Positions 6,368 to 13,661 of a stretch of 16,704 nucleotides of DNA are shown here, piece by piece (positions within the stretch are counted from its first letter, which is position 1; every line of letters begins with the position of its first letter). Both the position numbers and the translations under genes were made by a program. Origin of the DNA: Conexibacter sp. (GTDB taxonomy: Bacteria > Actinomycetota > Thermoleophilia > Solirubrobacterales > Solirubrobacteraceae); the NCBI GenBank assembly GCA_025964215.1, contig JAOPZG010000293.1, positions 1-16,704 of the forward strand, read 5' to 3'. The notes beneath the pieces were generated by a model, which was given only the letters and a program-made list of their open reading frames with translations, was not told the origin of the DNA and searched no databases.

Positions 6368-7872
6368 CAGTTCCCGCCTCCGCCGTCGACGGCCTTGTCG
6401 TCCGGGGCCTTCGCGCCTGGGCTGGCGCCGTCGGGCGGCCCGGTCGACGCCGCGTCGTTGACGGTCGGCACGGGGCTGTCCTGGCACGGCACCGAGCGGA
6501 CCTTCGGCGGCAGCTGGTTGCCGTAGGCCGGGCGCGTGCTGAGCGGCGGGAGCGTCGGCTCGCCGGTGAACGCGAAGTCGGAGTCGTTGGTCTTGCCGGT
6601 CACGATCGGCGTCGCGCCGTGGCCCGCCTGGAGCCGCAGGAAGCTGCCGTTGCCGTCGAAGAACTGGCTCTCGCCCGCCAGCCCGACCGCGGCGGTCCAG
6701 AACTCCTTGTAGTTCTCCGTGCCCGAGGAGAGCGCGCCGTCGTCGACCTTCAGGTCGCTCGTCGGCAGCAGCGTGTTCGTCACGCAGCGGTTGAGCTGAT
6801 CGATGTTCGGCAGCCACGTGCGCAGCGCGTGGCCGAGCGACGCCAGGTTCTTGGTGGCGGGCTGCAGGCGGTCGAGCAGCCCGCCGACCTCGGCCTTGCC
6901 CAACGCCGCGCGCGCCTGGGCCAGCCACGGCCCGGCGGCGGCGATCGTCGCCGGCAGCTCGGGCAGGCTCGCCGACAGGTTACGCGCGAACTGGCGCGCC
7001 GCGGGCAGGCCGGCGTTGAGCTCGGTGAAGCCCTGCGCGGCGTGCCGCGCCGTCGGTCCCAGCTCGTCCACCGACGTCTCGAGGTCCGCCGCGTGCGCCG
7101 CGGTCGTCCCCAAGGTGGTGTTGAAGTCCGTGACGAAGTCGACCAGGTCGTCCTGCTCGCCGGCCACCGCGGTCATCACGCGGGTGAGGCCGTGGAGCGT
7201 CTTGGAGAGGTCGTGCGGGTGCGGGCCCAGCAGCGCGCCGGCGACCTGCGCCGTGTACTGCAGCGACTTCGGGCTGGTGTCGAGCGTCTTGTTGAGCGCC
7301 TGGGCGCCCGTGAGCCCGCGCACCGACGTGCTCTGCGCGGCGTCCTCGGCGGGCGTCGGCTTGGCGTCGAGCGCGGTGCCGAGGCCGTCGACCGTCTTCT
7401 GCAATGACAGGCGCGTGTCGGACTGCAGCGCGGTGAGCACCTGGTCGAGCTGCACCGGCGTGCCCGTTTGGGTGACCGGGATCAGGCCGCGGTCGTCGAG
7501 CGTGCCCGCGCTCGGCGTGCCGGGCTTGAGGTCGACGTAGAAGTTGCCCTCGAGGAACAGCCGCGGACGGATCTTGAGCGTCGCGTCGCGATGGATCGGC
7601 TGGCCGTTCTTGTTGATGCGCAGCGTCAGCACCGAGAGGTCGCTGTGCCTGTAGCGACCCATCCGCACGACCTCGCCGACGTTCACTCCGGCGATCCGGA
7701 CCGGCGAGTGCGGCCGCAGCAGGTTGGAGGACTTGACGACCGCCTGGATCTCGAAGTGGTGCTGGAACGGCACGGCCTTGGTGAAGCCGAAGTACGTGAT
7801 CACCGCGGCGAGCAGGAGCGTGAGCAGGCCGAAGCGCAGCGGCGGCATCCCGAGGTTGTGGTTGCGCCTCAT
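6367..7872 (-). CDS. Mce/MlaD-family lipid-transport protein (fourth gene of the mce operon)
   Basis: This 501-residue protein starts at ATG 7872, overlapping the previous stop as ATGA. An in-frame ATG at 7977 exists but would run 35 codons into the third gene. A membrane anchor lies at about 13-32 after a short basic leader 'MRRNHN'. The MlaD domain is at about 39-117, with 'SPVRIAGVNVGEVVRMG' (56-72) and 'FLEGNFYVDLKPG' (106-118). A long helical region follows to about 355. The C-terminal part (about 356-465) holds Cys363 and Cys463. The last 30 residues are a Pro/Gly/Asp-rich, probably disordered tail. 'GTENYKEFWTAAVGLAGES' (384-402) is a motif region I do not see in the five sister proteins. 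By family, it is an envelope component of a lipid transporter. Confidence 0.9.
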   Translation of the reverse strand: MRRNHNLGMPPLRFGLLTLLLAAVITYFGFTKAVPFQHHFEIQAVVKSSNLLRPHSPVRIAGVNVGEVVRMGRYRHSDLSVLTLRINKNGQPIHRDATLKIRPRLFLEGNFYVDLKPGTPSAGTLDDRGLIPVTQTGTPVQLDQVLTALQSDTRLSLQKTVDGLGTALDAKPTPAEDAAQSTSVRGLTGAQALNKTLDTSPKSLQYTAQVAGALLGPHPHDLSKTLHGLTRVMTAVAGEQDDLVDFVTDFNTTLGTTAAHAADLETSVDELGPTARHAAQGFTELNAGLPAARQFARNLSASLPELPATIAAAGPWLAQARAALGKAEVGGLLDRLQPATKNLASLGHALRTWLPNIDQLNRCVTNTLLPTSDLKVDDGALSSGTENYKEFWTAAVGLAGESQFFDGNGSFLRLQAGHGATPIVTGKTNDSDFAFTGEPTLPPLSTRPAYGNQLPPKVRSVPCQDSPVPTVNDAASTGPPDGASPGAKAPDDKAVDGGGGN

Positions 7873-9314
7873 CCGACCTTCCCCCGCGTGGTCTTGTCGA
7901 CGTCCGTCCCCTGGTCGCCCGGCTGGGTGCCGATCACCTGCTGGCCCGGGACGTACTTGTCCAGCCCCGACTCGCACTCCTGGGTCTGGCCCGGCGCCGC
8001 GGTGTTCGGGTACGGGTCGCTGTGGAGGTAGGTGTCGCGGATCGTGGGCGGCGGCTTGAACGTGCTGTCCGCCGGGCCGTTGGCCGGCGCCGACGACGGG
8101 CCCGCCTCGCTGTTGGGCAGCTGCCCCGCGACGACCGGCACCGTGCGCAGGAACGTCCCGACGTCGTCGCCCTCCGACAGCGCGCTGCCGAGGTTGCGGA
8201 AGAGCAGCGTCGCGTAGTTGCAGGTGGTCTGCGCGGGCGTCAAGAAGGAGACCAGCGGACCGGCCAGCGTCGCCGTCTCGGTCAGGCGCTGCAGCGCCGG
8301 CAGCACGCGCGGGTCGCCGACGAAGGTGTCCAGCGCGTCGAGCGTCGCGACGAGCCGCGCGTTGAGCCGCGGCGAGATCTTCAGCGCCGGCGTGCCGGCC
8401 CGGAAGGCCGGCGCCAGGTGCACCGACGCGCTGGCGAGCGACCGGAACGGCGCCTTGAGGCGCCGGAACAGCTCGGTGCTGTCCTGCAGGAAGCCCGCCT
8501 CGGCCGGCAGCTCGCGGGTGGCGACGTCCAGCGCGTGCGGACCGCCGGCGATCGAGTCCTCGAGCGCCTGCTGGTTGTCGGCGAAGGCCTTGAACGTCGT
8601 GTTGAGGTCGCCGAAGAGCTGGGCCTGCACGCCGGCCACCGGCGCGACCTCGTGCGCCGCCTGCTCGAAGGCCGGGAAGAGGTCCTCGAAGCGCGTCTTC
8701 GGCGCCACGAGGTTGCGCAGCGCGGGCTCGGCGTGGCGCACGAGCGGGTCGAGGTCGCCGAGCGCCTGGTTGAGGTCGCCGCCGCGGCCGGCGAAGGCCG
8801 TGCCGTAGGCGAGCAGGTTGTCCGAGGAGCCCTGGCGCGTCGGCTCGTCGTACATGTTGAAGAAGTCGTCGAGGTCGATCGGGCGCACCGTGCCGCGCGG
8901 CACCGTCAGGGTGCCGTCGGCGGCGATCGTCCGCGCGGCGCTGCCGCGCGTGATCTGCACGTACTTGAGCCCGAGCGAGGACTTCGGGCGGACCTTGACC
9001 GTGCTGTCGACCGGCAGGTGGTTGGAGGTGTCGTCGAGCGCGAGCTCCAGCCGCGCGCCGGTGGAGCCGTCCTTGCGCGCGATCGCGTCGATCTTGCGCA
9101 CGATGCCGACGCGCGCGCCGCCGATCCGGACCTCGTTGCCCGCGATCAGGCCCGCCGCGTCCGGCAGCACGACGTTGACCTTGTAGGTCGGGACGAACGG
9201 CAGCCCGTGGTTGGCGTTGTAGGACAGGAACACGGCGACGATCGTCACGAGCACCGTGACGCCGCCGATCAGGATCGGGTTGGCCGCGATCGAGTTGTTG
9301 CGCCGGCGGTTCAC
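7869..9314 (-). CDS. Mce/MlaD-family lipid-transport protein (third gene of the mce operon)
   Basis: This 481-residue protein starts at GTG 9314, overlapping the previous stop as GTGA. The basic leader 'MNRRRNN' is followed by a membrane anchor at about 13-31 and by 'SYNANHGLPFVPTYKV' (31-46), which from memory is a very typical start in actinobacterial Mce proteins. The MlaD domain is at about 43-123, with 'GNEVRIGGARVGIV' (59-72) and 'SSLGLKYVQITRG' (112-124). The region about 145-350 is helical. Two cysteines lie near the end, Cys365 ('TTCNYATLLFRN') and Cys447. A flexible Pro-rich stretch separates them (about 400-445). It should be one subunit of the six-component envelope tube. Nothing suggests truncation. 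Confidence 0.9.
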   Translation of the reverse strand: MNRRRNNSIAANPILIGGVTVLVTIVAVFLSYNANHGLPFVPTYKVNVVLPDAAGLIAGNEVRIGGARVGIVRKIDAIARKDGSTGARLELALDDTSNHLPVDSTVKVRPKSSLGLKYVQITRGSAARTIAADGTLTVPRGTVRPIDLDDFFNMYDEPTRQGSSDNLLAYGTAFAGRGGDLNQALGDLDPLVRHAEPALRNLVAPKTRFEDLFPAFEQAAHEVAPVAGVQAQLFGDLNTTFKAFADNQQALEDSIAGGPHALDVATRELPAEAGFLQDSTELFRRLKAPFRSLASASVHLAPAFRAGTPALKISPRLNARLVATLDALDTFVGDPRVLPALQRLTETATLAGPLVSFLTPAQTTCNYATLLFRNLGSALSEGDDVGTFLRTVPVVAGQLPNSEAGPSSAPANGPADSTFKPPPTIRDTYLHSDPYPNTAAPGQTQECESGLDKYVPGQQVIGTQPGDQGTDVDKTTRGKVG

Positions 9315-10654
9315 TTGCCGCCCAGGAGGTAGCTGAGGAGTGTGTTGGACGTCTTGGCGCGCGCGGTCGAGGCGGCGGCGGCGCTCGCGTCAGGGTTGTA
9401 GAACCGCGCCGGGCACGTGGACCCGCCCGCGGGGTCGTAGTCGGGCGTGCGCGTCACGCAGTCGCTGACCGAGATCCCGGCCCGCGTGTAGTGCCCCGAC
9501 GCGTCCTCGCCGTTGGTCGCGCCCGTGTAGAAGTAGATGAAGTTCATCAGCGACTCGATGCCGCCGGTGTCGTCGAAGCTCGTCGAGAGCTTCCCGAGGT
9601 TCGCGGCCAGCGGCTGCAGCGGGATGCCGAGCTTGGCGAACTGCGTGATGACGTCGTCGATCTTCGGGAACGTCTTGCGGCCCTGGTCGGCGACCTTGCC
9701 CAGCGTCTTCACCGACGGGTCCGCCTGCTTGAGCAGCGGGCCGAGCCGCTGCGTCGTCTCGTTGAACGCCGCCGCCTGCTGGTCGAGCGCCCCGATCGCC
9801 GGCGTCGTCTGGTCGGCCAGCGCGCCGAGGCGGTCGACCGCCGGGCCGAGCTCGCGCAGGAACGCGGGCAGCTTGGCGAGGTTCGCCTCGAGCGCGTCGC
9901 CCTGGCGGGCGGTCGCCGCGCCGGCGTCGCCCGCGTTCTTGATGAAGCCGGTGAGGTCCTTGCGCCGCTTGGCCAGCGGGCCGAGCACCTTGTCGGAGTC
10001 GTCGGCGAGCTTGGCGAGCGTCGCGTTCTGGCGCGCGAGCGTGGCGACCAGCTCGTCGAGCTGCTGGAGCGCGGGGCTCGCGCGGGTCAGCGCGGCGCTC
10101 AGCGCCTCGCCGTTGCCCGACAGGCCCGCGCCCAGCTCGTTGATGATCAGCGGCAGGCGCTGCTGCTCGGGCACCCGCACGATGTCGTTGAGCAGGTCGA
10201 TGCCGACCGGCGAGTGGTTGCGGGCGACCGGCAGCAGGTGCTCGCCGCCCCCCGGGTCGCCGGACTTGATCGTCGGCAGCTCGGGCGCCGGGGCGCGGTC
10301 GCCGCCGCGCGCCTGCGTGGGCTCGCACTGGACGTACTGCTCGCCGATCAGCGACTGCAACCGGATGCTGCAGCTCGCGTCGGTCCGGAACGGCTTGAAG
10401 GCGGGGTCGTCGATCTCCAGCACCACGACCGCGCGGTGCTGGGCGTCGACGTCGAGCCGGTCGATCGTGCCGACGTTGACGCCCGAGACCTTCACGTCCT
10501 CGCCCGCGATCACGAAGCTCGCGTTGTCGAAGATCGCGCGCACGCGGTAGGTGCCGCCGCCGTCGCCGTTCCCGCCGGCGCCCAGCGCGGCGCCGACGGC
10601 GGCCGCGGCGACGATCACGGCCAGGCTGATGGCGATCCTGCGCCGCAGCGTCAT
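9311..10654 (-). CDS. Mce/MlaD-family lipid-transport protein (second gene of the mce operon)
   Basis: This 447-residue protein starts at ATG 10654, overlapping the first gene's stop as ATGA. The leader 'MTLRRR' precedes a hydrophobic segment at about 7-26 that could be an anchor or signal peptide. There is no cysteine there, so it is not a lipoprotein. The MlaD domain is at about 36-112, with 'AGEDVKVSGVNVGTIDRL' (50-67) and 'SLIGEQYVQCEP' (101-112). This is the only one of the six with cysteines inside the MlaD domain (Cys95 and Cys110). It also has the tail pair Cys399 and Cys414, which are only 15 apart. The middle is a Gln/Leu/Ala-rich helical region ending near 345. 'SLMNFIYFYTGATNGEDASGH' near 368-388 lies just before the tail pair. 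Role by family: envelope lipid transport. Confidence 0.9.
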   Translation of the reverse strand: MTLRRRIAISLAVIVAAAAVGAALGAGGNGDGGGTYRVRAIFDNASFVIAGEDVKVSGVNVGTIDRLDVDAQHRAVVVLEIDDPAFKPFRTDASCSIRLQSLIGEQYVQCEPTQARGGDRAPAPELPTIKSGDPGGGEHLLPVARNHSPVGIDLLNDIVRVPEQQRLPLIINELGAGLSGNGEALSAALTRASPALQQLDELVATLARQNATLAKLADDSDKVLGPLAKRRKDLTGFIKNAGDAGAATARQGDALEANLAKLPAFLRELGPAVDRLGALADQTTPAIGALDQQAAAFNETTQRLGPLLKQADPSVKTLGKVADQGRKTFPKIDDVITQFAKLGIPLQPLAANLGKLSTSFDDTGGIESLMNFIYFYTGATNGEDASGHYTRAGISVSDCVTRTPDYDPAGGSTCPARFYNPDASAAAASTARAKTSNTLLSYLLGGK

Positions 10655-12123
10655 CCGGTCGCCCTCGGGGTCTCGGCCGCGTTGCAGTCCGGCGCGGCCA
10701 GCGCGCCATCGTCGACGAACGGGGCCGACAGGTCGGTCGGCGCCTGCGTCGCCGTGCCCGGGCAGCGGTTGAGGTTGTTGTTGGTGAGCGCCGGGTTGCT
10801 CCCGCGCTCGGCGGCGGGGCGCGGCGTCAGGTGCCCGCCGTCGGCGTCATCGCTGAAGGTGTAGGCGTTGAAGACCGGCAGCGCGCGGATGTAGTGGCCG
10901 TTGGCGTCGTAGGTCGCGGCGGCGCCGTCGAGGCCGCGGATCCAGCCGGTGAGGTCCGGCACGTAGGGCCGCCCGAACGCGAAGATCTTCGACGAGCTCT
11001 TGAGTGCCTTCTCGCCGCTCGGGAAGGCCCGGTCGCTGGCCTTGCCGATCGCGGGCAGGTCGCGCAGCGCGTCGAGCAGGTCGTTCGCCTGGCCCGGCTG
11101 GGCGAACATCTGGCGCAGCTTGGCGAAGGCCGGGTCGGACTCCTTCAGCACGGGCGTGAGCTGGTCGAGGAACGGCGCGAGCTGCTTGGTGTCCTTGCCC
11201 GTCGCGTCGGTCAGCTTGCGCAGGTCGCCGATCGCGGGGCGCAGCGAGACGAACGCGTCGCTGCCGCGGTCGAGCGCCGTGGGCACCTCGTGCAGCGCGT
11301 CGCTGAGCGAGGTCGTGTTGGACGCCAGCGCCGCCGCCGTCTGGCGCGTGTTGGAGACCAGCCCGGTGAGCTGGTCGCGATGGTCGGCGATCGAGCTCAG
11401 CGCCGCGCTGGTCTGCGTCAGGAACTGCTCGAAGGTCGCGCTGTCGGACGTGATCTCCCCGGCGACCGCGTCCAGCTCGGCCAGCGCCTTGGGGATCTGC
11501 TGCGACGAGCGGTTGGCCGCCGACTCCTTGCCGTCGTACCAGTCGGCCGAGCCCTTGATCAGGCCCCGGAGGCCCGTGCGCGTCTTGACGTCGAGCGTGT
11601 TGAAGAGCTGGTCGATCTCGACGATCGACGTCGTCTTGTCGCCGTGGATCAGCGCGTCGTCGTCGAGCACCGGGCGCGTCTGCGACGCCGGGCTCAGGTC
11701 GACGTAGCGCGAGGCCACACCGGTGAGGCCCTCGGCGCGGATCGTCGCGGTCGTCCCCTCGTGCAGCCGGCCGTAGCTGTCCTTGATCGCGATGTCGACC
11801 TGCGCCTGGTCGTCGTCGGAGAGCCCGACGGACTTGACCGTGCCGGCCGCCGTGCCGCCGATGCGGACGACGTCGCCCTTGACCAGCTGGCCGGCGCTCG
11901 GGAACACGAGGCGATATTCGTGGGACTTGCCGCGCAAGAGCACCCACGCCAGCGCCACCGCGACGAGCAGCAGGGCAGCGAGGGCGAGCCGGCGCGGCGC
12001 CCGGGACGGATGGCGTGCCGCGGAGGAGATGGCGGCAATGTACACGTGCTCGTTTTCGGGGGCAACGTGGAACCGGCCCCGCCGCCAAAGCCGCCGCAAC
12101 TTCGCAGAACGCTCGGAGTTCAT
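10651..12123 (-). CDS. Mce/MlaD-family lipid-transport protein (first gene of the mce operon)
   Basis: The protein has 490 residues if ATG 12123 is the start. ATG 12150 and GTG 12045 are alternatives, and none has a convincing Shine-Dalgarno. I prefer 12123 because third-position GC is high from there on and drops in the nine codons before it. A membrane anchor lies at about 45-63, preceded by an unusually long basic cytoplasmic segment. The MlaD domain is at about 69-147, with 'GDVVRIGGTAAGTVKSVGL' (83-101) and 'GVASRYVDLSP' (135-145). The helical part is at about 165-375. The tail pair is Cys454 ('NRCPGT') and Cys480. Being first in the operon, it occupies the position where actinobacterial loci normally have the two YrbE permeases just upstream. 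Here a divergent secreted-protein gene is found instead. It is an envelope lipid-transport subunit by family. Confidence 0.88.
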   Translation of the reverse strand: MNSERSAKLRRLWRRGRFHVAPENEHVYIAAISSAARHPSRAPRRLALAALLLVAVALAWVLLRGKSHEYRLVFPSAGQLVKGDVVRIGGTAAGTVKSVGLSDDDQAQVDIAIKDSYGRLHEGTTATIRAEGLTGVASRYVDLSPASQTRPVLDDDALIHGDKTTSIVEIDQLFNTLDVKTRTGLRGLIKGSADWYDGKESAANRSSQQIPKALAELDAVAGEITSDSATFEQFLTQTSAALSSIADHRDQLTGLVSNTRQTAAALASNTTSLSDALHEVPTALDRGSDAFVSLRPAIGDLRKLTDATGKDTKQLAPFLDQLTPVLKESDPAFAKLRQMFAQPGQANDLLDALRDLPAIGKASDRAFPSGEKALKSSSKIFAFGRPYVPDLTGWIRGLDGAAATYDANGHYIRALPVFNAYTFSDDADGGHLTPRPAAERGSNPALTNNNLNRCPGTATQAPTDLSAPFVDDGALAAPDCNAAETPRATG

Positions 12124-12125
12124 AT

Positions 12126-12145
12126 TGCAGACACGCCTGTTTGCA
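12126..12145. promoter_or_regulatory. Candidate operator A, inverted repeat between the mce operon and the secreted-protein gene
   Basis: TGCAGACA and TGTTTGCA face each other across CGCC; seven of eight positions are complementary. It abuts the probable mce start at 12123 and overlaps the candidate -35 of the divergent gene, so a bound protein could block both directions. Its core (AGACA, four bases, TGTTT) recurs exactly before the second TetR paralogue. Confidence 0.5.
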
Positions 12146-12169
12146 GCCATCGACGGAAGGCGTTACGGT
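12141..12169 (+). promoter_or_regulatory. Candidate sigma-70 type promoter of the secreted-protein gene
   Basis: TTGCAG (12141-12146) and TACGGT (12164-12169) are separated by 17 bases. Transcription would begin near 12176, leaving a leader of about 28 bases that includes the ribosome binding site. An eight-base palindrome, CGACGTCG, covers 12173-12180 near the predicted start. The -10 keeps only the TAnnnT pattern, so the call is tentative. Confidence 0.35.
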
Positions 12170-12190
12170 GCCCGACGTCGCAGAACCAAC

Positions 12191-12196
12191 GAGGAG
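12191..12196 (+). promoter_or_regulatory. Ribosome binding site fixing the secreted-protein start
   Basis: GAGGAG lies seven bases before ATG 12204. It decides this start against the longer open frame that begins at 12015 and runs through the mce promoter region. Confidence 0.75.
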
Positions 12197-12203
12197 AGCA
12201 TTG

Positions 12204-12923
12204 ATGCGCAAGTTCCTGATCCCGGCCGTGGCCGCCCTGGCCGTCGCCGCGGTCGAGGTCGCACCGACGATCGCGCAGGACCAGGGCGGTTCGACCGTGA
12301 GCACCAAGACGTCGGTCTCGCCCAACAAGGCGGGGACCAAGAAGAAGCCCCAAGGCGTCAAGCTGAACTTCCAGTCCACGTTCACGACGCCCGGTGACGT
12401 CGAGCACCCGATCGTCACGGGCGGCACGGTCTACATCACCAAGGGCGCGCTTTACAACGGCGGCAAGTTCACCAGCTGCTCGGTCGCCACGCTCTCGCAC
12501 GGCGGCCCGTCCAAGTGCCCGACGAAGTCGATCATGGGCTCGGGCGGCGGCACGGCGCACGCCGACCAGACCATCACCAAGCCCAAGATCACCGTGGTCA
12601 ACGGCGGCGCCCACCTGATCCACTTCTGGACGGTCCTCCAGAACCCGGCACGGGTCGCGGCCTCCGTCGAGGCCAAGATCACCAAGCAGACCGGCAAGTG
12701 GGCCTACAAGGTCACCTTCCAGGTGCCGAAGTCGCTGCAGATCGTCGCCGGCATCCCGATCACGCTCGACAAGCTGAACGTCACGCTCGGCGGCAGGTCG
12801 TACGCCAAGGACTGGCTCGCCACGACCTCGTGCCCCGCCAACCACAAGTGGCCGTACGAGAGCACGTTCACGCTCAGCGCGGGCAGCCCGATCTCCTACA
12901 ACGGCAGCGTCGCCTGCAAGTAG
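12204..12923 (+). CDS. Secreted four-cysteine protein of unknown function
   Basis: The protein has 239 residues. The first 25 form a signal peptide: basic 'MRK', a hydrophobic Ala/Val core, and a likely cleavage after 'APTIA' before 'QDQGG'. A short Ser/Thr/Lys-rich linker (about 28-50) follows, then a probably beta-rich domain (about 52-239). Four cysteines remain after cleavage: Cys92 ('FTSCSVATL'), Cys105 ('SKCPTKSIMGSG'), Cys210 ('TTSCPANHKW') and Cys238 at the end. They would allow two disulfides. I do not recognise the family. The 'KCP.kS..GSG.a.A' pattern reminds me of uncharacterised secreted proteins in Solirubrobacterales. It is divergent from the mce operon and shares the intergenic operator-like repeat, so co-regulation with envelope lipid transport is plausible. 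The function as a lipid binder is only a guess. Confidence 0.85.
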   Translation: MRKFLIPAVAALAVAAVEVAPTIAQDQGGSTVSTKTSVSPNKAGTKKKPQGVKLNFQSTFTTPGDVEHPIVTGGTVYITKGALYNGGKFTSCSVATLSHGGPSKCPTKSIMGSGGGTAHADQTITKPKITVVNGGAHLIHFWTVLQNPARVAASVEAKITKQTGKWAYKVTFQVPKSLQIVAGIPITLDKLNVTLGGRSYAKDWLATTSCPANHKWPYESTFTLSAGSPISYNGSVACK

Positions 12924-12928
12924 CCCCG

Positions 12929-12943
12929 CCGGCCACGGGCCGG
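12929..12943. terminator. Small perfect hairpin after the secreted-protein gene
   Basis: CCGGCC and GGCCGG enclose the three-base loop ACG, starting five bases after the stop codon. It precedes the much stronger hairpin at 12954-12985 and may act as part of a tandem terminator. Confidence 0.35.
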
Positions 12944-12953
12944 ACCACGCGCG

Positions 12954-12985
12954 CTCCGGGGGCTCATCCGTCCGAGCCCCCGGAG
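12954..12985 (+). terminator. Strong terminator hairpin of the secreted-protein gene
   Basis: A perfect 12-base-pair stem, CTCCGGGGGCTC (12954-12965) with GAGCCCCCGGAG (12974-12985), encloses an eight-base loop. Flanking CGCG bases could extend it with a bulge. No T-run follows. It separates the secreted-protein transcript from the TetR gene that starts at 13026. Confidence 0.75.
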
Positions 12986-13025
12986 TCGCGCCACGTTCAT
13001 CGATCAGGGAAGGTCGCACGCGCCC

Positions 13026-13658
13026 GTGCCCACCGCGCTCTCCGAACTCACCCGGCCCGTCGTCCTCCGAGACGGCGCCGTCGCAGTCCCCAGCTCCTGG
13101 CCGGCTTGCGCACGCAGCCGGCTTCTTGCTGCCATGGCCCAGAGCGCGGCCGTCAACGGCTTCCTCGACGTCACGGTCGACGACGTGATCGTCGCCGCCC
13201 GCGCCTCGCGCCGCACCTTCTACGAGCACTTCGCCAACCGCGAGGAGTGCCTGCTCGCGACCTACGACGCGATCCGCGACGACATCATGGTGATCGTCGC
13301 CGAGGCCGGCCCCGCGCTGGAGCCGGCGCTCGCCGCGCTGCTGCGCTACTTCGCCGCATGGCCCGCGCACGCGCGCGTGCTCTGCATCGACATCCTCGCC
13401 GCCGGCCCCGTCGGGCTCGCGCGGCACGAGGCGACCATGGGCCGGCTGGCCGCGGAGGTCGTCCGCTACCGCGATCCCCTCGAGCGGCCCGCGCCCGGGA
13501 TGCTGCGCTCCGACGACGTGGCGCAGGCCGTCCTCGGCGCGGTGCACCGCATCGTCCAGCGCCGCCTCATCGATGGCCGGCACGCGTCGCTCCCGCGCCT
13601 CGCGCCGGCCATCTGCACCCTGCTCGCCGCCGAGCGCCTGACGACGGCGACCGTCTGA
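13026..13658 (+). CDS. TetR/AcrR-family transcriptional regulator
   Basis: This 210-residue protein starts at GTG 13026, with a purine-rich GGGAAGGT 13 bases upstream. A typical TetR DNA-binding domain spans about 30-78: 'RSRLLAAMAQSAAVNGFLDV' followed by 'TVDDVIVAARASRRTFYEHF' (50-69) and 'NREECLLATYDAI'. The C-terminal ligand-binding domain (about 85-205) contains 'RVLCIDILAAGPVGLARHEA', resembling the equivalent segment in the two TetR paralogues further right. It lacks their 'LPAGRHGL' arm. The gene is convergent with the next TetR gene, with three bases between the stops. TetR regulators near mce loci often repress lipid or sterol transport genes (Mce3R in mycobacteria is an example), so control of the neighbouring locus is a reasonable inference. 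The ligand is unknown. Confidence 0.88.
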   Translation: MPTALSELTRPVVLRDGAVAVPSSWPACARSRLLAAMAQSAAVNGFLDVTVDDVIVAARASRRTFYEHFANREECLLATYDAIRDDIMVIVAEAGPALEPALAALLRYFAAWPAHARVLCIDILAAGPVGLARHEATMGRLAAEVVRYRDPLERPAPGMLRSDDVAQAVLGAVHRIVQRRLIDGRHASLPRLAPAICTLLAAERLTTATV

Positions 13659-13661
13659 CGC

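Noticed and set aside
12037..12065. Minus-strand promoter-like pair TTGCCC and TACATT with a 17-base spacer before the first mce gene
   Set aside because: Transcription would start near 12030, after every plausible start codon of the first mce gene, and the pair lies in sequence with coding character.
12124..12150. Nine extra codons at the start of the first mce gene (ATG 12150)
   Set aside because: Third-position GC falls sharply there, the segment overlaps candidate operator A and the divergent promoter, and no Shine-Dalgarno precedes it.
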